This document shows positions 15,301-23,109 of a DNA stretch of 32,875 bases, in pieces. Location of the stretch: contig CAJTEA010000026.1 of the NCBI GenBank assembly GCA_910575265.1, positions 1 through 32,875 of the forward strand, written 5' to 3'. Under the pieces are notes generated by a model. The model searched no databases, was not told where the DNA came from, and worked only from the letters and a program-made list of their open reading frames with translations. The stretch is from Oscillospiraceae bacterium. GTDB taxonomy: Bacteria; Bacillota; Clostridia; Oscillospirales; Oscillospiraceae. The position numbers and the translations under genes are program-made. Positions within the stretch are counted from its first letter, which is position 1, and each line of letters starts with the position of its first letter.

Positions 15301-17236
15301 GGCCTTCAATACTGATACTCTGCCTGACTATGATACGCTTATCGCTCAATTGGAAAATGTAACTTCTCAATTCGATCCTGATAGCAACCAATGGAACCAG
15401 CCTGTTGTTGAAACTCCAGATTGGTATTTGGCTGATATTGAACTCCCTACTGATTACGAGGACGAATGGCCTATCACAAGCACAACTCGTCAAGTTATAG
15501 ATTATAACAGCATTAGAACTGTGCTATACACGGCAGCAGATGAGGATGGTCAATATCAGGTATATGGTATTTTTGACAGCGGTGATGGATGGGGCGATCC
15601 TGTACAAGTTACAGAAGCACCCGAAGGCGTCAATGGGTTCAGCGTCATTTTGGATGAAAGCGATCTCTCCATCCTCTATACAACTGGTGATCTCTCTGCA
15701 GCTTCTCTCGTTATACAGACATCAGCGATTGAAGCGGATTTGACCGTGAACTACGCCGACTATTTGCCCGAAACATTAGTTCCCAACAACACTTTGACAC
15801 TGGCGGTGTCGCTGCAAAACAGCGGACCGATTTCCATTGACGGAGCACATATTTCTGTGCTTATCAATGGAAATGAGGTTTATCAGGAAAATGTAGATGT
15901 AGCTTTGAAATCAGGGGAGAAGGAATTACTGTTTATTGGATATGACCTGCCCGAAGAAATTGAGTTTACCAGTTTAGATGTCAAAGTGATGCCAATAAGT
16001 GGCGATGATGCTGATTTAACCGACAATATTGCAACTTGCACTCTGTCATTATATGACTTGTCACTAGAAAATGCATCTGCCATTCAGGCTGGTAATGCAA
16101 CACAAGTACTGACACAGATTGTCAATCGAGGACAAACTGTAACCGCTCCTGTAACTATGACATTCCATAGAGGCACATCCGATGGCGAAGTCATAGGGAA
16201 AACTAATGTTCCTGCATTGAGTGTAGGTGAGTTGGTCAATCTTACAGTTGAACTGTCAGGCTTGAATGCGGGAGATATGGTCTATGCTGAATTAGAAACA
16301 CTTTCGAACGAAAATTTAGTCAGCAATAATAGTTCTCAAGCTACTGTCATAAAAAGTGCCGAAGTAACTGTTAACTCTCAGCCTGGTACTACCCAGCCGG
16401 GTATTCCATCTGGACCAAACACCCCAAGTAGCGGCAATTCCAGTGGTGGTTCCAATTCCAGCATTTATAGCATCAACGTGTCCAACCGGGTCACTGGCGG
16501 CACTGTGACTGTCCGGCCCACCAGCGCTTCTGAGGACCAAAAAGTTACTATAACCATCAGCCCAAACAGTGGCTACAAAGTTGGGGCAGTCGCCGTCACT
16601 GACAAGAATGGAAAAGAGATCACCGTCACCGATGCGGGAGACGGTAAGTACATCTTTATCATGCCCAATAGCAAGGTGGACGTAAAAGTGGAATTTGTCC
16701 GCCAACAGACCGCACCTAGTTTTACTGACGTTCAGCCCGGCACGTACTACGCCGATGCTGTGGCCTGGGCCGTAGAGAAGAGCATCACCGCTGGCACTAG
16801 TGCTACCACCTTCAGTCCTAACGCTCCTTGCACGCGGGCTCAGATTGTGACCTTCCTGTGGCGGACCGCTGGCTCTCCCAAGGTGACCGCTAGTTGTCCC
16901 TTCACCGACGTTCCCGTAGATAGCTATTACTATGATGCAGTGCTTTGGGCTGTGGAGCAAGACATCACCAGCGGCACCAGTGCTACCACGTTTAGCCCGA
17001 ACACAACCTGTACTCGAGCACAGGCCGTGACCTTCCTGTACCGTTATGAGAAATCTCCAGCGGTCAGTGGCAGCAATGCGTTTACAGATGTTGCTATTGA
17101 TGCATATTATTCCAATGCAGTCCAGTGGGCCGTGGACAAGAACGTCACAGCGGGCACCAGTGCCACCACCTTCAGCCCGAACGAAACCTGCACTCGCGGT
17201 CAAATTGTGACTTTTCTGTATCGCGATATGGCATAA
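12377..17236 (+). CDS. giant secreted leucine-rich-repeat protein with three SLH domains
   Basis: The protein has 1,619 residues from the ATG after TTGGAGGAATG (the TTG at 12362 is part of the ribosome binding site). Residues 1-25 form a signal peptide ending ETAWA. Residues about 60-330 are BspA-type leucine-rich repeats (ITRIGKQAFFTCSN, VTSIGKYAFSG, VRTIGELAFAHC, VTSIGEAAFEFC). The middle is large and unrecognised. Residues about 1120-1330 look like paired CARDB/adhesion folds. A Gly/Ser/Pro linker leads to a bacterial repeat-type domain (about 1365-1440) and three S-layer homology domains (about 1445-1619, each with ATTFSPN and CTR-x-Q motifs) for cell-wall attachment. It is probably an adhesin or surface receptor. 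The DNA is AT-rich up to about 16440 and clearly GC-richer after that, suggesting a chimera. It is convergent with the caspase gene. Confidence 0.9.
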   Translation: MKKRFLAILLTLCMALTLFPETAWAADIIASGTCGKSGSSLNWSLDSSGTLTISGTGEMEDYGPGNSAAPWSTYSESIRTLTFEDGITRIGKQAFFTCSNLDGSLTIPNTVTSIGKYAFSGLNFTGTLQLSENLTTIEDEAFYSCDGFSGTLSIPSSVRTIGELAFAHCYGFEKIVIPNGVTSIGEAAFEFCYGVDRGSLTVPASVSSLGAFAFSHMGGITEFLVESGNTHYSVKDGVLFDKTQRTLVMYPDEKAGSQYIIPDGVTEIADGAFEDSGNSVWVENLRSVVFPASISKIGYFAFVNCGCNDYYFKGNAPSIEKLDVFSSQDTLYYVLGTIGWTDSDAYDKEAGTWNGYKLKTWDGIIPGGEPEPPSSGDNSYYALTENRLFRVYALNSSYPCPVGFTVGVGEASYTGYQSGNHFCDDITAVIPESYSGNIVVSKDGYYPYQIPAELTDNSNAITMVPTSITGPFSQALLLDSSYENTKRYSNLLVEGTMIYESTLMGDNTDILNLYPIVNWNGHGEGKILLVQGEKQVELKNNTFNEVNVAVCRFVANEPVYLQVLGADGVQTQIETGIHIYERWKSGISIDLGSALEIDTEDSEQEEVDIFAGESFKLDFSSLSDSLVPISFSIKDDGTVTGTIGLTFDDGSYKEAAFGEIKEMLTRMADPNQTENLHGVASYLSKLKKEGIKPASSHSSWGVSGDVQIIGYFSGNIKDGRIGLTETKMALVLEGSASYTWNTFVAEVPAYIKVALKAQLETYLKMVYDEQFDKLISDGKQTLKGSLGLSAEAGPGWEGYVSVGIKGSGNVTANSVIPISKDDTSFSMQADLSVVGSLAGIRGSWKLISSPEMVFWDAGEWCWKEKDSGKRMTQFVPDLDINSMRFFGAGDSIADGVSGYTAPALARISGDRLLAVWIADVEGRSAVDKGGVYYSVLDNGTWSQPELVYDDNTNDSVPQLYQRNGVTYLAWQNYTTAFNTDTLPDYDTLIAQLENVTSQFDPDSNQWNQPVVETPDWYLADIELPTDYEDEWPITSTTRQVIDYNSIRTVLYTAADEDGQYQVYGIFDSGDGWGDPVQVTEAPEGVNGFSVILDESDLSILYTTGDLSAASLVIQTSAIEADLTVNYADYLPETLVPNNTLTLAVSLQNSGPISIDGAHISVLINGNEVYQENVDVALKSGEKELLFIGYDLPEEIEFTSLDVKVMPISGDDADLTDNIATCTLSLYDLSLENASAIQAGNATQVLTQIVNRGQTVTAPVTMTFHRGTSDGEVIGKTNVPALSVGELVNLTVELSGLNAGDMVYAELETLSNENLVSNNSSQATVIKSAEVTVNSQPGTTQPGIPSGPNTPSSGNSSGGSNSSIYSINVSNRVTGGTVTVRPTSASEDQKVTITISPNSGYKVGAVAVTDKNGKEITVTDAGDGKYIFIMPNSKVDVKVEFVRQQTAPSFTDVQPGTYYADAVAWAVEKSITAGTSATTFSPNAPCTRAQIVTFLWRTAGSPKVTASCPFTDVPVDSYYYDAVLWAVEQDITSGTSATTFSPNTTCTRAQAVTFLYRYEKSPAVSGSNAFTDVAIDAYYSNAVQWAVDKNVTAGTSATTFSPNETCTRGQIVTFLYRDMA

Positions 17237-17254
17237 CTAATCCCTAAGAACCTT

Positions 17255-17294
17255 GGAAGGAACCGACCAATCTGTGGCCGGTTCCTTCCTTTTT
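17255..17294 (+). terminator. terminator of the LRR-SLH gene
   Basis: GGAAGGAACCG and CGGTTCCTTCC arms are followed by TTTTTAT, 18 bp after the stop codon. Confidence 0.9.
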
Positions 17295-17335
17295 ATCCTG
17301 GTAGCTTTAAAATCCCTTCCGAGCGTCAGAGAGGA

Positions 17336-17371
17336 AGGGCGCACTTCTATACATGGCCTGCGGCCATGTAT
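17336..17371 (-). other. candidate origin of transfer (oriT) of MOBQ/RSF1010 type
   Basis: On the minus strand the inverted repeat ATACATGGCC/GGCCATGTAT (17371-17349) is followed directly by AGAAGTGCGCCCT. AAGTGCG^CCCT is the core nic sequence of the RSF1010-type group, and an inverted repeat about 8-9 bases 5' of the nick is its normal partner. The expected nick lies between 17340 and 17339. The element's MobA/MobL relaxase is the right enzyme class for it. Confidence 0.72.
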
Positions 17372-17389
17372 CGTGCGCTCTGCGAGGCT

Positions 17390-17473
17390 ACGGCCCGGAC
17401 TTCCGAAAGTCCGGGCCGTTTGCGTCGCTATGCTCCGGACAAGGGGCTGCCGCCCCTTGCGCCGCTTTGCGGC
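17390..17473. other. GC-rich hairpin cluster beside oriT
   Basis: Three further stems follow oriT: ACGGCCCGGACTT/AAGTCCGGGCCGT (17390-17419), CAAGGGGC/GCCCCTTG (17440-17459) and GCCGC/GCGGC (17461-17473), ending at the caspase stop codon. On the minus strand they lie downstream of the caspase gene and may terminate it or bind relaxosome proteins. Confidence 0.5.
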
Positions 17474-19020
17474 TATTCTGATACACCAGCAGGTATTTCA
17501 ACGGTTTTTAGTTTTTCAAGGTCCCTGTAGTATTGTTTAATCGACATGTCCATACAGGCTTTTCTATTTTCAGGTGTGCGTTCTTCAAATTTATTGTGCC
17601 CATAGTACAGTGTAAGGTCGTGTATAGTGCCAGCCAATCCGGAACAGCATTGACACCATTCTTTAAGATCATTAGGGGGAATATCTAGGCCAGTTTCGGC
17701 AAAATACAACTTGGTAAGTTCACCAGAAATTTCACTTATCTCGTTTCTAAAATCATCTTCGCTCTTTGATTCATTAAGAAACTCATTATAAATTGAAATC
17801 AGCTGTTCGGCCAAAGTGACCATACGCGAAATTATGGTCTTTGTATCTGAAATTAATTGTTCTCGTTCCGCAGTATGTTCCTCTGTAAACGATTTTAGAC
17901 TTTGGTAATATGTGCAGATGTTAAAATGAATATCGTTAATCACTTCACAGTTTTTATCGAGGCGGTACCACCAATTTTTATCCTGTGTGTCGTCAGCCCA
18001 TGTAGTGTGGCAAATATAATTATTATTTAGTATGTCTGTTTCATCAAGGCCAAAATAGCAAAAGATGATGTTAGCTGGTGTATTCTTCCATCTTTTTTCC
18101 TGCATTTCATTACTATAGATATTTAGGCTCCTGACTTCCTGCACAATTTCGTGATTGAGAACAGCAATCTCTGAAAAGGACATTGGTTGCTTTAAAATCA
18201 CCCGAACACTATATCTTTTAGCAATACCGCTATGTGTCGGCTCAACAGAACGAATGATATAAGAGTCGCGATCAGCAAAAAACTGCTTTGTAATGTAAGG
18301 CTTATAGTCTTGAACATCAAAATAAATTGTTCCTCCGAGATTCGCTCGGTAAATTGGATTTTGTATTTTGGAGGGATTGTGTTTGTTCCATCCCTCCAAA
18401 AGCATAAACACCAGCTTGCGAATATCATGTAGGGATTTCTTGCCTTCTCTGATAATAGATTTAACGGAAAGTGCATCACACAGAAATTTAGTAAACAAGC
18501 TGATTGGCTTATCAGGATGCCCGTAAGAACACTGCTGTGCGTTGCATGATGCGATAACAGCATATCCTTTTCCAGCAAAAGTATCAGCTGTTTCGTCTAC
18601 ATTGAAAATAGCAGTACCATCAACTTTAAAGTTTCCAGCCAAACAACAATCAAGAAACAGGACTTTATTTTTGGCTTTGTTTGATTCCAAATACCCAATC
18701 AATTCATTCGTCTGAACCAACTTATCACTTAGAACTAAGTAATGGATATTGTCTTTTGTCATACCATGACCAGAAAAATATACTAATAGTGTGTCATCGA
18801 TCTCAGAAGTCTCGGACAATTGGTGTAATGCAGCAATCAGGTCAGCCATACTTACAGTGTCAGATGTTCCACACAAAGTAATGTCGGATGGCTCAACATT
18901 TAATCCTTGGGTAAATGCTTGCTGCATAGCGTAAATATCATTTTTACAAAAGGCCAAATCATTTGCATGGATTGTCGTATGCTTACTTACACCGATTATC
19001 AATGCACACACTCTTGCCAT
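17473..19020 (-). CDS. caspase-family (peptidase C14) protein
   Basis: Residues 1 to about 230 form a caspase-like cysteine protease fold. ALIIGVSKH opens strand 1, YFSGHGM carries the catalytic His85, and VLFLDCCLAG carries the catalytic Cys (Cys126, with Cys125 beside it). VIASCNAQQCSYG and SLFTKFLCDAL complete the domain. The remaining residues, about 235-515, are not recognised; they include a helical, charged stretch (SFTEEHTAEREQLISDTK) and CQCCSGL. No signal peptide or membrane segment is seen, so it should be cytoplasmic. Bacterial caspases are often effectors of cell-death or anti-phage systems, which makes a defence role plausible but unproven. The ATG follows GAGGGG, and a TATAAT-like -10 lies about 45 bp upstream. 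The gene is AT-rich like the LRR gene with which it converges, so they may be co-acquired cargo. Confidence 0.85.
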   Translation of the reverse strand: MARVCALIIGVSKHTTIHANDLAFCKNDIYAMQQAFTQGLNVEPSDITLCGTSDTVSMADLIAALHQLSETSEIDDTLLVYFSGHGMTKDNIHYLVLSDKLVQTNELIGYLESNKAKNKVLFLDCCLAGNFKVDGTAIFNVDETADTFAGKGYAVIASCNAQQCSYGHPDKPISLFTKFLCDALSVKSIIREGKKSLHDIRKLVFMLLEGWNKHNPSKIQNPIYRANLGGTIYFDVQDYKPYITKQFFADRDSYIIRSVEPTHSGIAKRYSVRVILKQPMSFSEIAVLNHEIVQEVRSLNIYSNEMQEKRWKNTPANIIFCYFGLDETDILNNNYICHTTWADDTQDKNWWYRLDKNCEVINDIHFNICTYYQSLKSFTEEHTAEREQLISDTKTIISRMVTLAEQLISIYNEFLNESKSEDDFRNEISEISGELTKLYFAETGLDIPPNDLKEWCQCCSGLAGTIHDLTLYYGHNKFEERTPENRKACMDMSIKQYYRDLEKLKTVEIPAGVSE

Positions 19021-19078
19021 TTTCGCTTACCCCTCTCACTATTTCAGATGCTTTCAATTATATCATAAACCGCTATGG

Positions 19079-19110
19079 CTGCCTACTGTAATTTAGGCAG
19101 TTTTTATTTT
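19079..19110 (+). terminator. hairpin with T-run before the mobilization genes
   Basis: CTGCCT/AGGCAG arms are followed by TTTTTATTTT, about 15 bp before the ribosome binding site of the DUF3847-like gene. Its position suggests attenuation or insulation of the mob genes from the divergent caspase promoter. Confidence 0.5.
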
Positions 19111-19214
19111 ACGGAAAAGGAGACGATCATCACGAAAAAACACAAGAACGATTAGAAAAAGAGTATGCTGAAGCCATTGCTAGACGAGAACAGTACCAGC
19201 ATCAAATCCAACGA

Positions 19215-19424
19215 TTGGAAAATCGCATTCGTGACAGACAGGACAGCGAGAGAAAAAAGCGCAACCACCGTCTTATCACCCGTGGCGCAGATGTGGAAAG
19301 CGTAGCCCTGGAGGTGCGTGGCATGAGCCAAGCGGCCTTCCGAACTCTGGTAGAGCAAATCTTCTCCCTGCCAGAAGTCACTGATTTAGTGAGCCGCAAC
19401 GTTGACCAGCAGGAGGGCAATTGA
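19215..19424 (+). CDS. DUF3847-like accessory mobilization protein, N-terminus uncertain
   Basis: This is a small, highly charged protein with the signature RNHRLITRGADVESVA followed by an EQIFSLPEV helix. It is characteristic of proteins encoded directly before MobA/MobL relaxases and probably helps relaxase binding. The TTG at 19215 is only the first standard start. Family-like helix (QERLEKEYAEAIARREQYQ) is encoded in the same frame upstream, back to about 19141. An AAAAGGAG site at 19115-19122 precedes an ATC codon; it would join this frame if the A-run at 19135-19140 had one more A. Either a rare start with a homopolymer error, or a frameshift mutation, is likely. It abuts the relaxase start. 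Confidence 0.6.
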   Translation: MENRIRDRQDSERKKRNHRLITRGADVESVALEVRGMSQAAFRTLVEQIFSLPEVTDLVSRNVDQQEGN

Positions 19425-20891
19425 TTGGCCCTGTTCCATTTCCATGTTGGTCAAATCAAGCGGAGTGCGGGACAGTCCATTGTCACGTCTGCCGCTTACC
19501 GCGCCGGGGAGAAACTTTACAGCGAGTATTACGGCGAAGTCAGCGACTACACCCACAAGGGCGGCGTGGTCTGCACAGACATTCTCCTGCCACCCCAGGC
19601 CCCCGCCGAGTACCAAGACCGCGCCACCCTCTGGAACGCCGTGGAGAAGGCCGAGCGCGGCAAGAAAGCCCAGCTTGCATATAGCTTTGACATTGCCTTG
19701 CAGAACGAATTTTCTTTGGAAGAAAACATCGCTCTTGCATGGCAATTTGTTTCGGAGCAGCTTGTGGGCCGGGGCATGATTGCCGACTTCGCCATCCACC
19801 AGCCGGACAAGGAGGACGGTGGCATCCCTAACCCGCACTTTCATGTCCTCTGCCCTATCCGGCCTATCGAGGAAAGCGGCAAATGGGGCTTTAAGCAGCG
19901 GCGTGTCTACCGTCTGGACGAGGACGGAAACCGCATCATGGGTGAGGACGGCAACCCCCTCTTTGACGCTGTTCCCACCACCGACTGGGGAAGCCCGGAA
20001 ACGCTGGAACATTGGCGTGAGACGTGGGCCGCAATGGTCAATGCCAAGTTTGAGGAAAAGGGGCTGACGTGCCGCATCGACCACCGCTCCTATGAGCGGC
20101 AGGGGCTTGACCTGCTGCCCACCATCCATGAGGGCGTGGCCGTCCGCCAGATGGAGGCTAAAGGCATCACCACCGACAAGGGCGATTTCAACCGCTGGAT
20201 AAAAAAGGCCAACAACATCCTGCGGGATATTCGGAAGAAAATCGCCGGCCTGACAGACTGGATAAAGGCCATAAAAGAAGAACTGAGCCAGCCCCAGGCC
20301 CCGACCCTTGCCGCCCTGCTGACCGACTACTATGAGGGCCGGAACGCTGGAGCATGGAGCCGCAACGCCAAGATTGGGAACCTCAAAAACTTTGCCGAGG
20401 CCGTCAATTTTCTGACCGAAAAGGGCATCGCCACGCTGGATGATTTGGAGGCCCATATCGCCGCCCAGAGCGAACGGGCCGAAGCCGTCAACACGTCCTT
20501 GAAAGCGAAGCGTGACCGTCTGAACGAATTGAAGGAACTGCTTCGCCTTGTTGACCTCTACCGGGACACCAAACCCGTCTATGACAAGTTGCAGGGTATC
20601 AAGTGGAAGGGGAAACGGGAAAAATTCGAGAGGGAGCATGAGGGCGAATTGAGAACGTTCCACATGGCTCGCCGCAAGCTGGACGAGTACCGTTCCCCTG
20701 CGGGTAAAATCCCCGTCCATGCGTGGGAACAGGAACAGGCGAGACTTCAACAGGAGTACAAGGCCGAGTATGAGCAGTACAAGCCCATCCAGGACGATTT
20801 GTGGAGGCTCCAACAGGTGAAGCGGAACGCCGATGCCGCCATATGCCAGCAGGAGCAGACCCGGCAGAAACGGTGGGAGGTGGAGCGGTGA
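19425..20891 (+). CDS. mobA: MobA/MobL-family relaxase
   Basis: The 488-residue relaxase nicks oriT and pilots the single strand into a recipient through a helper conjugation system. The N-terminal domain (1-240) shows motif I HFHVGQIKRSAGQS with SAAYRAG (probable nucleophile Tyr25) and motif III PNPHFHVLCPIRP with the metal-binding His138 and His140. The rest is a long coiled coil (about 270-488), as is common in this family. The start is TTG at 19425, with AGGAGGG eight bases before it; no ATG is available and the upstream stop touches the start, so the genes are coupled. It fits the oriT candidate at 17336-17371. A strong terminator follows. Confidence 0.9.
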   Translation: MALFHFHVGQIKRSAGQSIVTSAAYRAGEKLYSEYYGEVSDYTHKGGVVCTDILLPPQAPAEYQDRATLWNAVEKAERGKKAQLAYSFDIALQNEFSLEENIALAWQFVSEQLVGRGMIADFAIHQPDKEDGGIPNPHFHVLCPIRPIEESGKWGFKQRRVYRLDEDGNRIMGEDGNPLFDAVPTTDWGSPETLEHWRETWAAMVNAKFEEKGLTCRIDHRSYERQGLDLLPTIHEGVAVRQMEAKGITTDKGDFNRWIKKANNILRDIRKKIAGLTDWIKAIKEELSQPQAPTLAALLTDYYEGRNAGAWSRNAKIGNLKNFAEAVNFLTEKGIATLDDLEAHIAAQSERAEAVNTSLKAKRDRLNELKELLRLVDLYRDTKPVYDKLQGIKWKGKREKFEREHEGELRTFHMARRKLDEYRSPAGKIPVHAWEQEQARLQQEYKAEYEQYKPIQDDLWRLQQVKRNADAAICQQEQTRQKRWEVER

Positions 20892-20896
20892 CTTCT

Positions 20897-20926
20897 GGTG
20901 GCGGCAAAAAATGCCGCCACCCCTTT
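20897..20926 (+). terminator. terminator of the relaxase gene
   Basis: GGTGGCGGCA/TGCCGCCACC arms with an A5 loop begin six bases after the stop, followed by CCCTTTG. The stem is strong but the U-run is poor. Confidence 0.65.
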
Positions 20927-20929
20927 GCC

Positions 20930-21084
20930 ATGGTGGTGACCGAAAATTTTTCGCTGACCACCGGGCCATATCAACGTAGCGGACAAAATGTCCACCACGA
21001 CAACGCAATAGGTAAACCGCATTTTGCGGCTCACCAGATCAAATTGCGCTGGGCGCAGTTTGATTCCAAACGGACATTTTGTCC
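20930..21084. promoter_or_regulatory. palindrome cluster upstream of tnpW and recombinase
   Basis: Short palindromes are packed here: GGTGGT...ACCACC, CGAAAATTTTTCG, GGACAAAATGTCC (20981-20993), CCGCATTTTGCGG (21017-21029), ATCAAATTGCGC/GCGCAGTTTGAT (21038-21064) and GGACATTTTGTCC (21072-21084, the complement of the first GGACA unit). They probably control the tnpW-recombinase operon as operator sites or RNA structure. Confidence 0.5.
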
Positions 21085-21141
21085 ATTTGGCTGCAACCAA
21101 ACCAGAACACAATTTTGAAAAAATTTGGAGGAGAATTAACT

Positions 21142-21360
21142 ATAGAAAAAATGAAAATACAATTTGAACCTGCCGATAAGCCGAACAGCATCCCCGGTTT
21201 TCGATACGAAAATCATACCTATCAGCTTTTGAATCTTGGCCTTGAAATTGAGGCGGACGGTGTGACGTATCACTTGTCCAGCGAATTTGCAGGTGAGAGT
21301 GAAATGGGTGCGGTCTTTGAACTGATTGAACTGGAACGGAATAAAAGAAATTCAGCATGA
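21142..21360 (+). CDS. tnpW: TnpW-like small protein
   Basis: This small protein lies immediately upstream of the large serine recombinase. It has the TnpW-like core EIEADGVTYHLSSEF followed by an acidic segment and a helix ending LIELERNKRN. The first ATG is at 21151, but GGAGGAG (21127-21133) is 17 bases from it. An in-frame ATA at 21142 lies at the ideal eight-base distance, so translation may begin there. A gene of the same kind next to a recombinase start is at 7066-7254. The function is unknown; the position suggests modulation of recombinase expression or activity. Confidence 0.6.
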   Translation: MEKMKIQFEPADKPNSIPGFRYENHTYQLLNLGLEIEADGVTYHLSSEFAGESEMGAVFELIELERNKRNSA

Positions 21361-21459
21361 ATTTTCAAAAATCTATTGCTTTAATGTGTGAAAGTCCGTA
21401 TAATAACAGCAGGTAACAGATGCTATGTGCCTGCGTCCAAGGAGGTCATAAAAATCAAG

Positions 21460-23076
21460 ATGCAGGAAACTTACAATGTTGGAATCTATTGCAGGCTCAG
21501 CCGCGACGATGAAAGAACAGGCGAGTCCGTATCCATTGAGAATCAGCGCGAGATGCTCAGCCGATATGTGCGGGAGCAGGGCTGGAATTTGTACGATACA
21601 TATTGTGATGATGGTGTTTCGGGTACGACGTTTGACCGGCCGAATTTCAACCGCCTGATTGCAGATGCTACTGCCGGAAAAATCAATCTGGTGCTGTGCA
21701 AGGACCTTTCCCGATTGGGGCGGGACTACATCGAGAGCGGCAAATATACGGACGTTGTGTTCCCATCGCTGGGCTGCCGCTTTATTGCGCTCAACGACGG
21801 CGTGGATACGATCCACAAAAATAATGAGATGCTGGTCATTCTGAAAAATGTCATGAACGACCTCTATGCCCGTGACACCAGTAACAAGATTAGAGCCGTC
21901 AAGCAGTCCACCTTCAAGGCCGGAAAATATGTCGGCTGCTACGCTCCCATCGGCTATCTGAAAAGCCCGGAGGACAAGCACGTTCTTATCATCGACCCTG
22001 TGACTGCTCCTGTGGTGACGCGCATATTCGATTTGCGCTGCCAAGGGCACAGCTACCGCAAAATCGCCACCACTTTGAACACCGAGAATGTACCTACACC
22101 CTCAACATTCTATTACATGAGACAGGGCAAGCCCAATATCCGCAAGGACGGCGATTTTTGGGCGCCACCTACGGTAAAGGCCATCCTCCGCAATGAGGTT
22201 TATCTCGGCCATATGGTGCAGAACAAAACGGGTAATCTGTCCTACAAAGTCCACAAGCAGGTTGCCAAGCCGGAGAGTGAATGGATCAGGGTGGAAAATA
22301 CCCATGAGCCGCTGATTTCACAGGAGGCATGGAATTTGGTACGGGAGCTGGATGCTCGGAAAGCAAAATTCCGAAGCAGTAAGTCCGGAGAGACAGCGTT
22401 GTTCACAGGTGTCCTTTTCTGCATGGACTGCAAATCTCCTATGCGGCACTATAGGGATGGTCGGAAGCGCAAGGACGGAAGTCCCTCCGCCTACCAGAGT
22501 TACGCCTGCAACCGCTATGTCGCTGGTGGAAAAACCGTCTGCTCAGGCCACATCATCAATCAGAGGGTGCTGATCGACCTGCTGCTGATCGACATCCGTT
22601 TCAAGGCGGCGCTGGCGCAGAATCAGCCTGACGCCCTCAAAGAGAAGATCATGGCTCAGAAGAACGCCGCCGGGCTGGAGCAGCGGAAAGCGCTCCAAGC
22701 TACCATGGATACGCTGGATAAGCGGCTTGCGGAGTTAGAGAAGCTGGTGATCGCTGCCTACGAGGACAAGGTGAAAGGCGCAATCCCCGAGACGGTATGT
22801 GTTCAGCTACTGAAGCGGTATGAAGATGAACGCAGGTCGAAGCTGGAACAGCGGACAAAGTTGTCCACCCAGTTGGAAACCTGCCAGGAGGACGAGAAGG
22901 CCGCCGATAACTGGCTGACAATGATTCGGGACTACTCCAAGCTGGAGGAACTGGACCGTCCGACGCTTCTGCGGCTGGTAAAACGCATTGAGGTCGGAGA
23001 ACGCAGAACGGTTAACGGCCATGATGAGCGCGACATTAAAATCTACTACAATTTTGTCGGATTTGTGGAACTGTAA
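21460..23076 (+). CDS. tnpX: large serine recombinase of the IME (TnpX-like)
   Basis: This intact 538-residue recombinase should integrate and excise the element. The catalytic domain has GIYCRLSRDD (nucleophile Ser14), DDGVSGTTFDRPNF and CKDLSRLGRDY, with the helix E segment ending DTSNKIRAVK. The recombinase domain follows (APIGYLKSP, VYLGHMVQNK), then a zinc ribbon (CMDCKSPM and a later Cys pair), a coiled coil (about 400-480) and a C-terminal domain ending KIYYNFVGFVEL. The ATG at 21460 is 14 bases from GGAGG; an in-frame ATC at 21454 sits at the ideal distance and may be the true start. Its stop is 5 bp from the right inverted repeat, the standard place for an element's own recombinase. 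Confidence 0.9.
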   Translation: MQETYNVGIYCRLSRDDERTGESVSIENQREMLSRYVREQGWNLYDTYCDDGVSGTTFDRPNFNRLIADATAGKINLVLCKDLSRLGRDYIESGKYTDVVFPSLGCRFIALNDGVDTIHKNNEMLVILKNVMNDLYARDTSNKIRAVKQSTFKAGKYVGCYAPIGYLKSPEDKHVLIIDPVTAPVVTRIFDLRCQGHSYRKIATTLNTENVPTPSTFYYMRQGKPNIRKDGDFWAPPTVKAILRNEVYLGHMVQNKTGNLSYKVHKQVAKPESEWIRVENTHEPLISQEAWNLVRELDARKAKFRSSKSGETALFTGVLFCMDCKSPMRHYRDGRKRKDGSPSAYQSYACNRYVAGGKTVCSGHIINQRVLIDLLLIDIRFKAALAQNQPDALKEKIMAQKNAAGLEQRKALQATMDTLDKRLAELEKLVIAAYEDKVKGAIPETVCVQLLKRYEDERRSKLEQRTKLSTQLETCQEDEKAADNWLTMIRDYSKLEELDRPTLLRLVKRIEVGERRTVNGHDERDIKIYYNFVGFVEL

Positions 23077-23081
23077 TTGCA

Positions 23082-23109
23082 TCATTCTTTATGGAAAATA
23101 TTCTAATGA
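23082..23109 (+). other. right attachment site of the IME
   Basis: The inverted repeat TCATTCTTTATGGAAAA (23082-23098) is followed nine bases later by the GA crossover dinucleotide (23108-23109). The target gene resumes directly after. Confidence 0.75.

Noticed and set aside
16790-17200. Regularly spaced similar DNA blocks that could suggest a repeat array
   Set aside because: They are the three SLH domain coding units, in frame and explained by protein repeats; there is no CRISPR repeat-spacer pattern anywhere.
16316-17203. 295-residue minus-strand frame opposite the SLH region
   Set aside because: It reads the complement of repetitive SLH coding sequence and has no ribosome binding site or recognisable domain.
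19386-21008. 540-residue open frame on the minus strand
   Set aside because: It is fully antisense to the relaxase and DUF3847-like genes. Its Leu/Gly/Val-rich product has no family pattern, as is usual opposite GC-rich genes.
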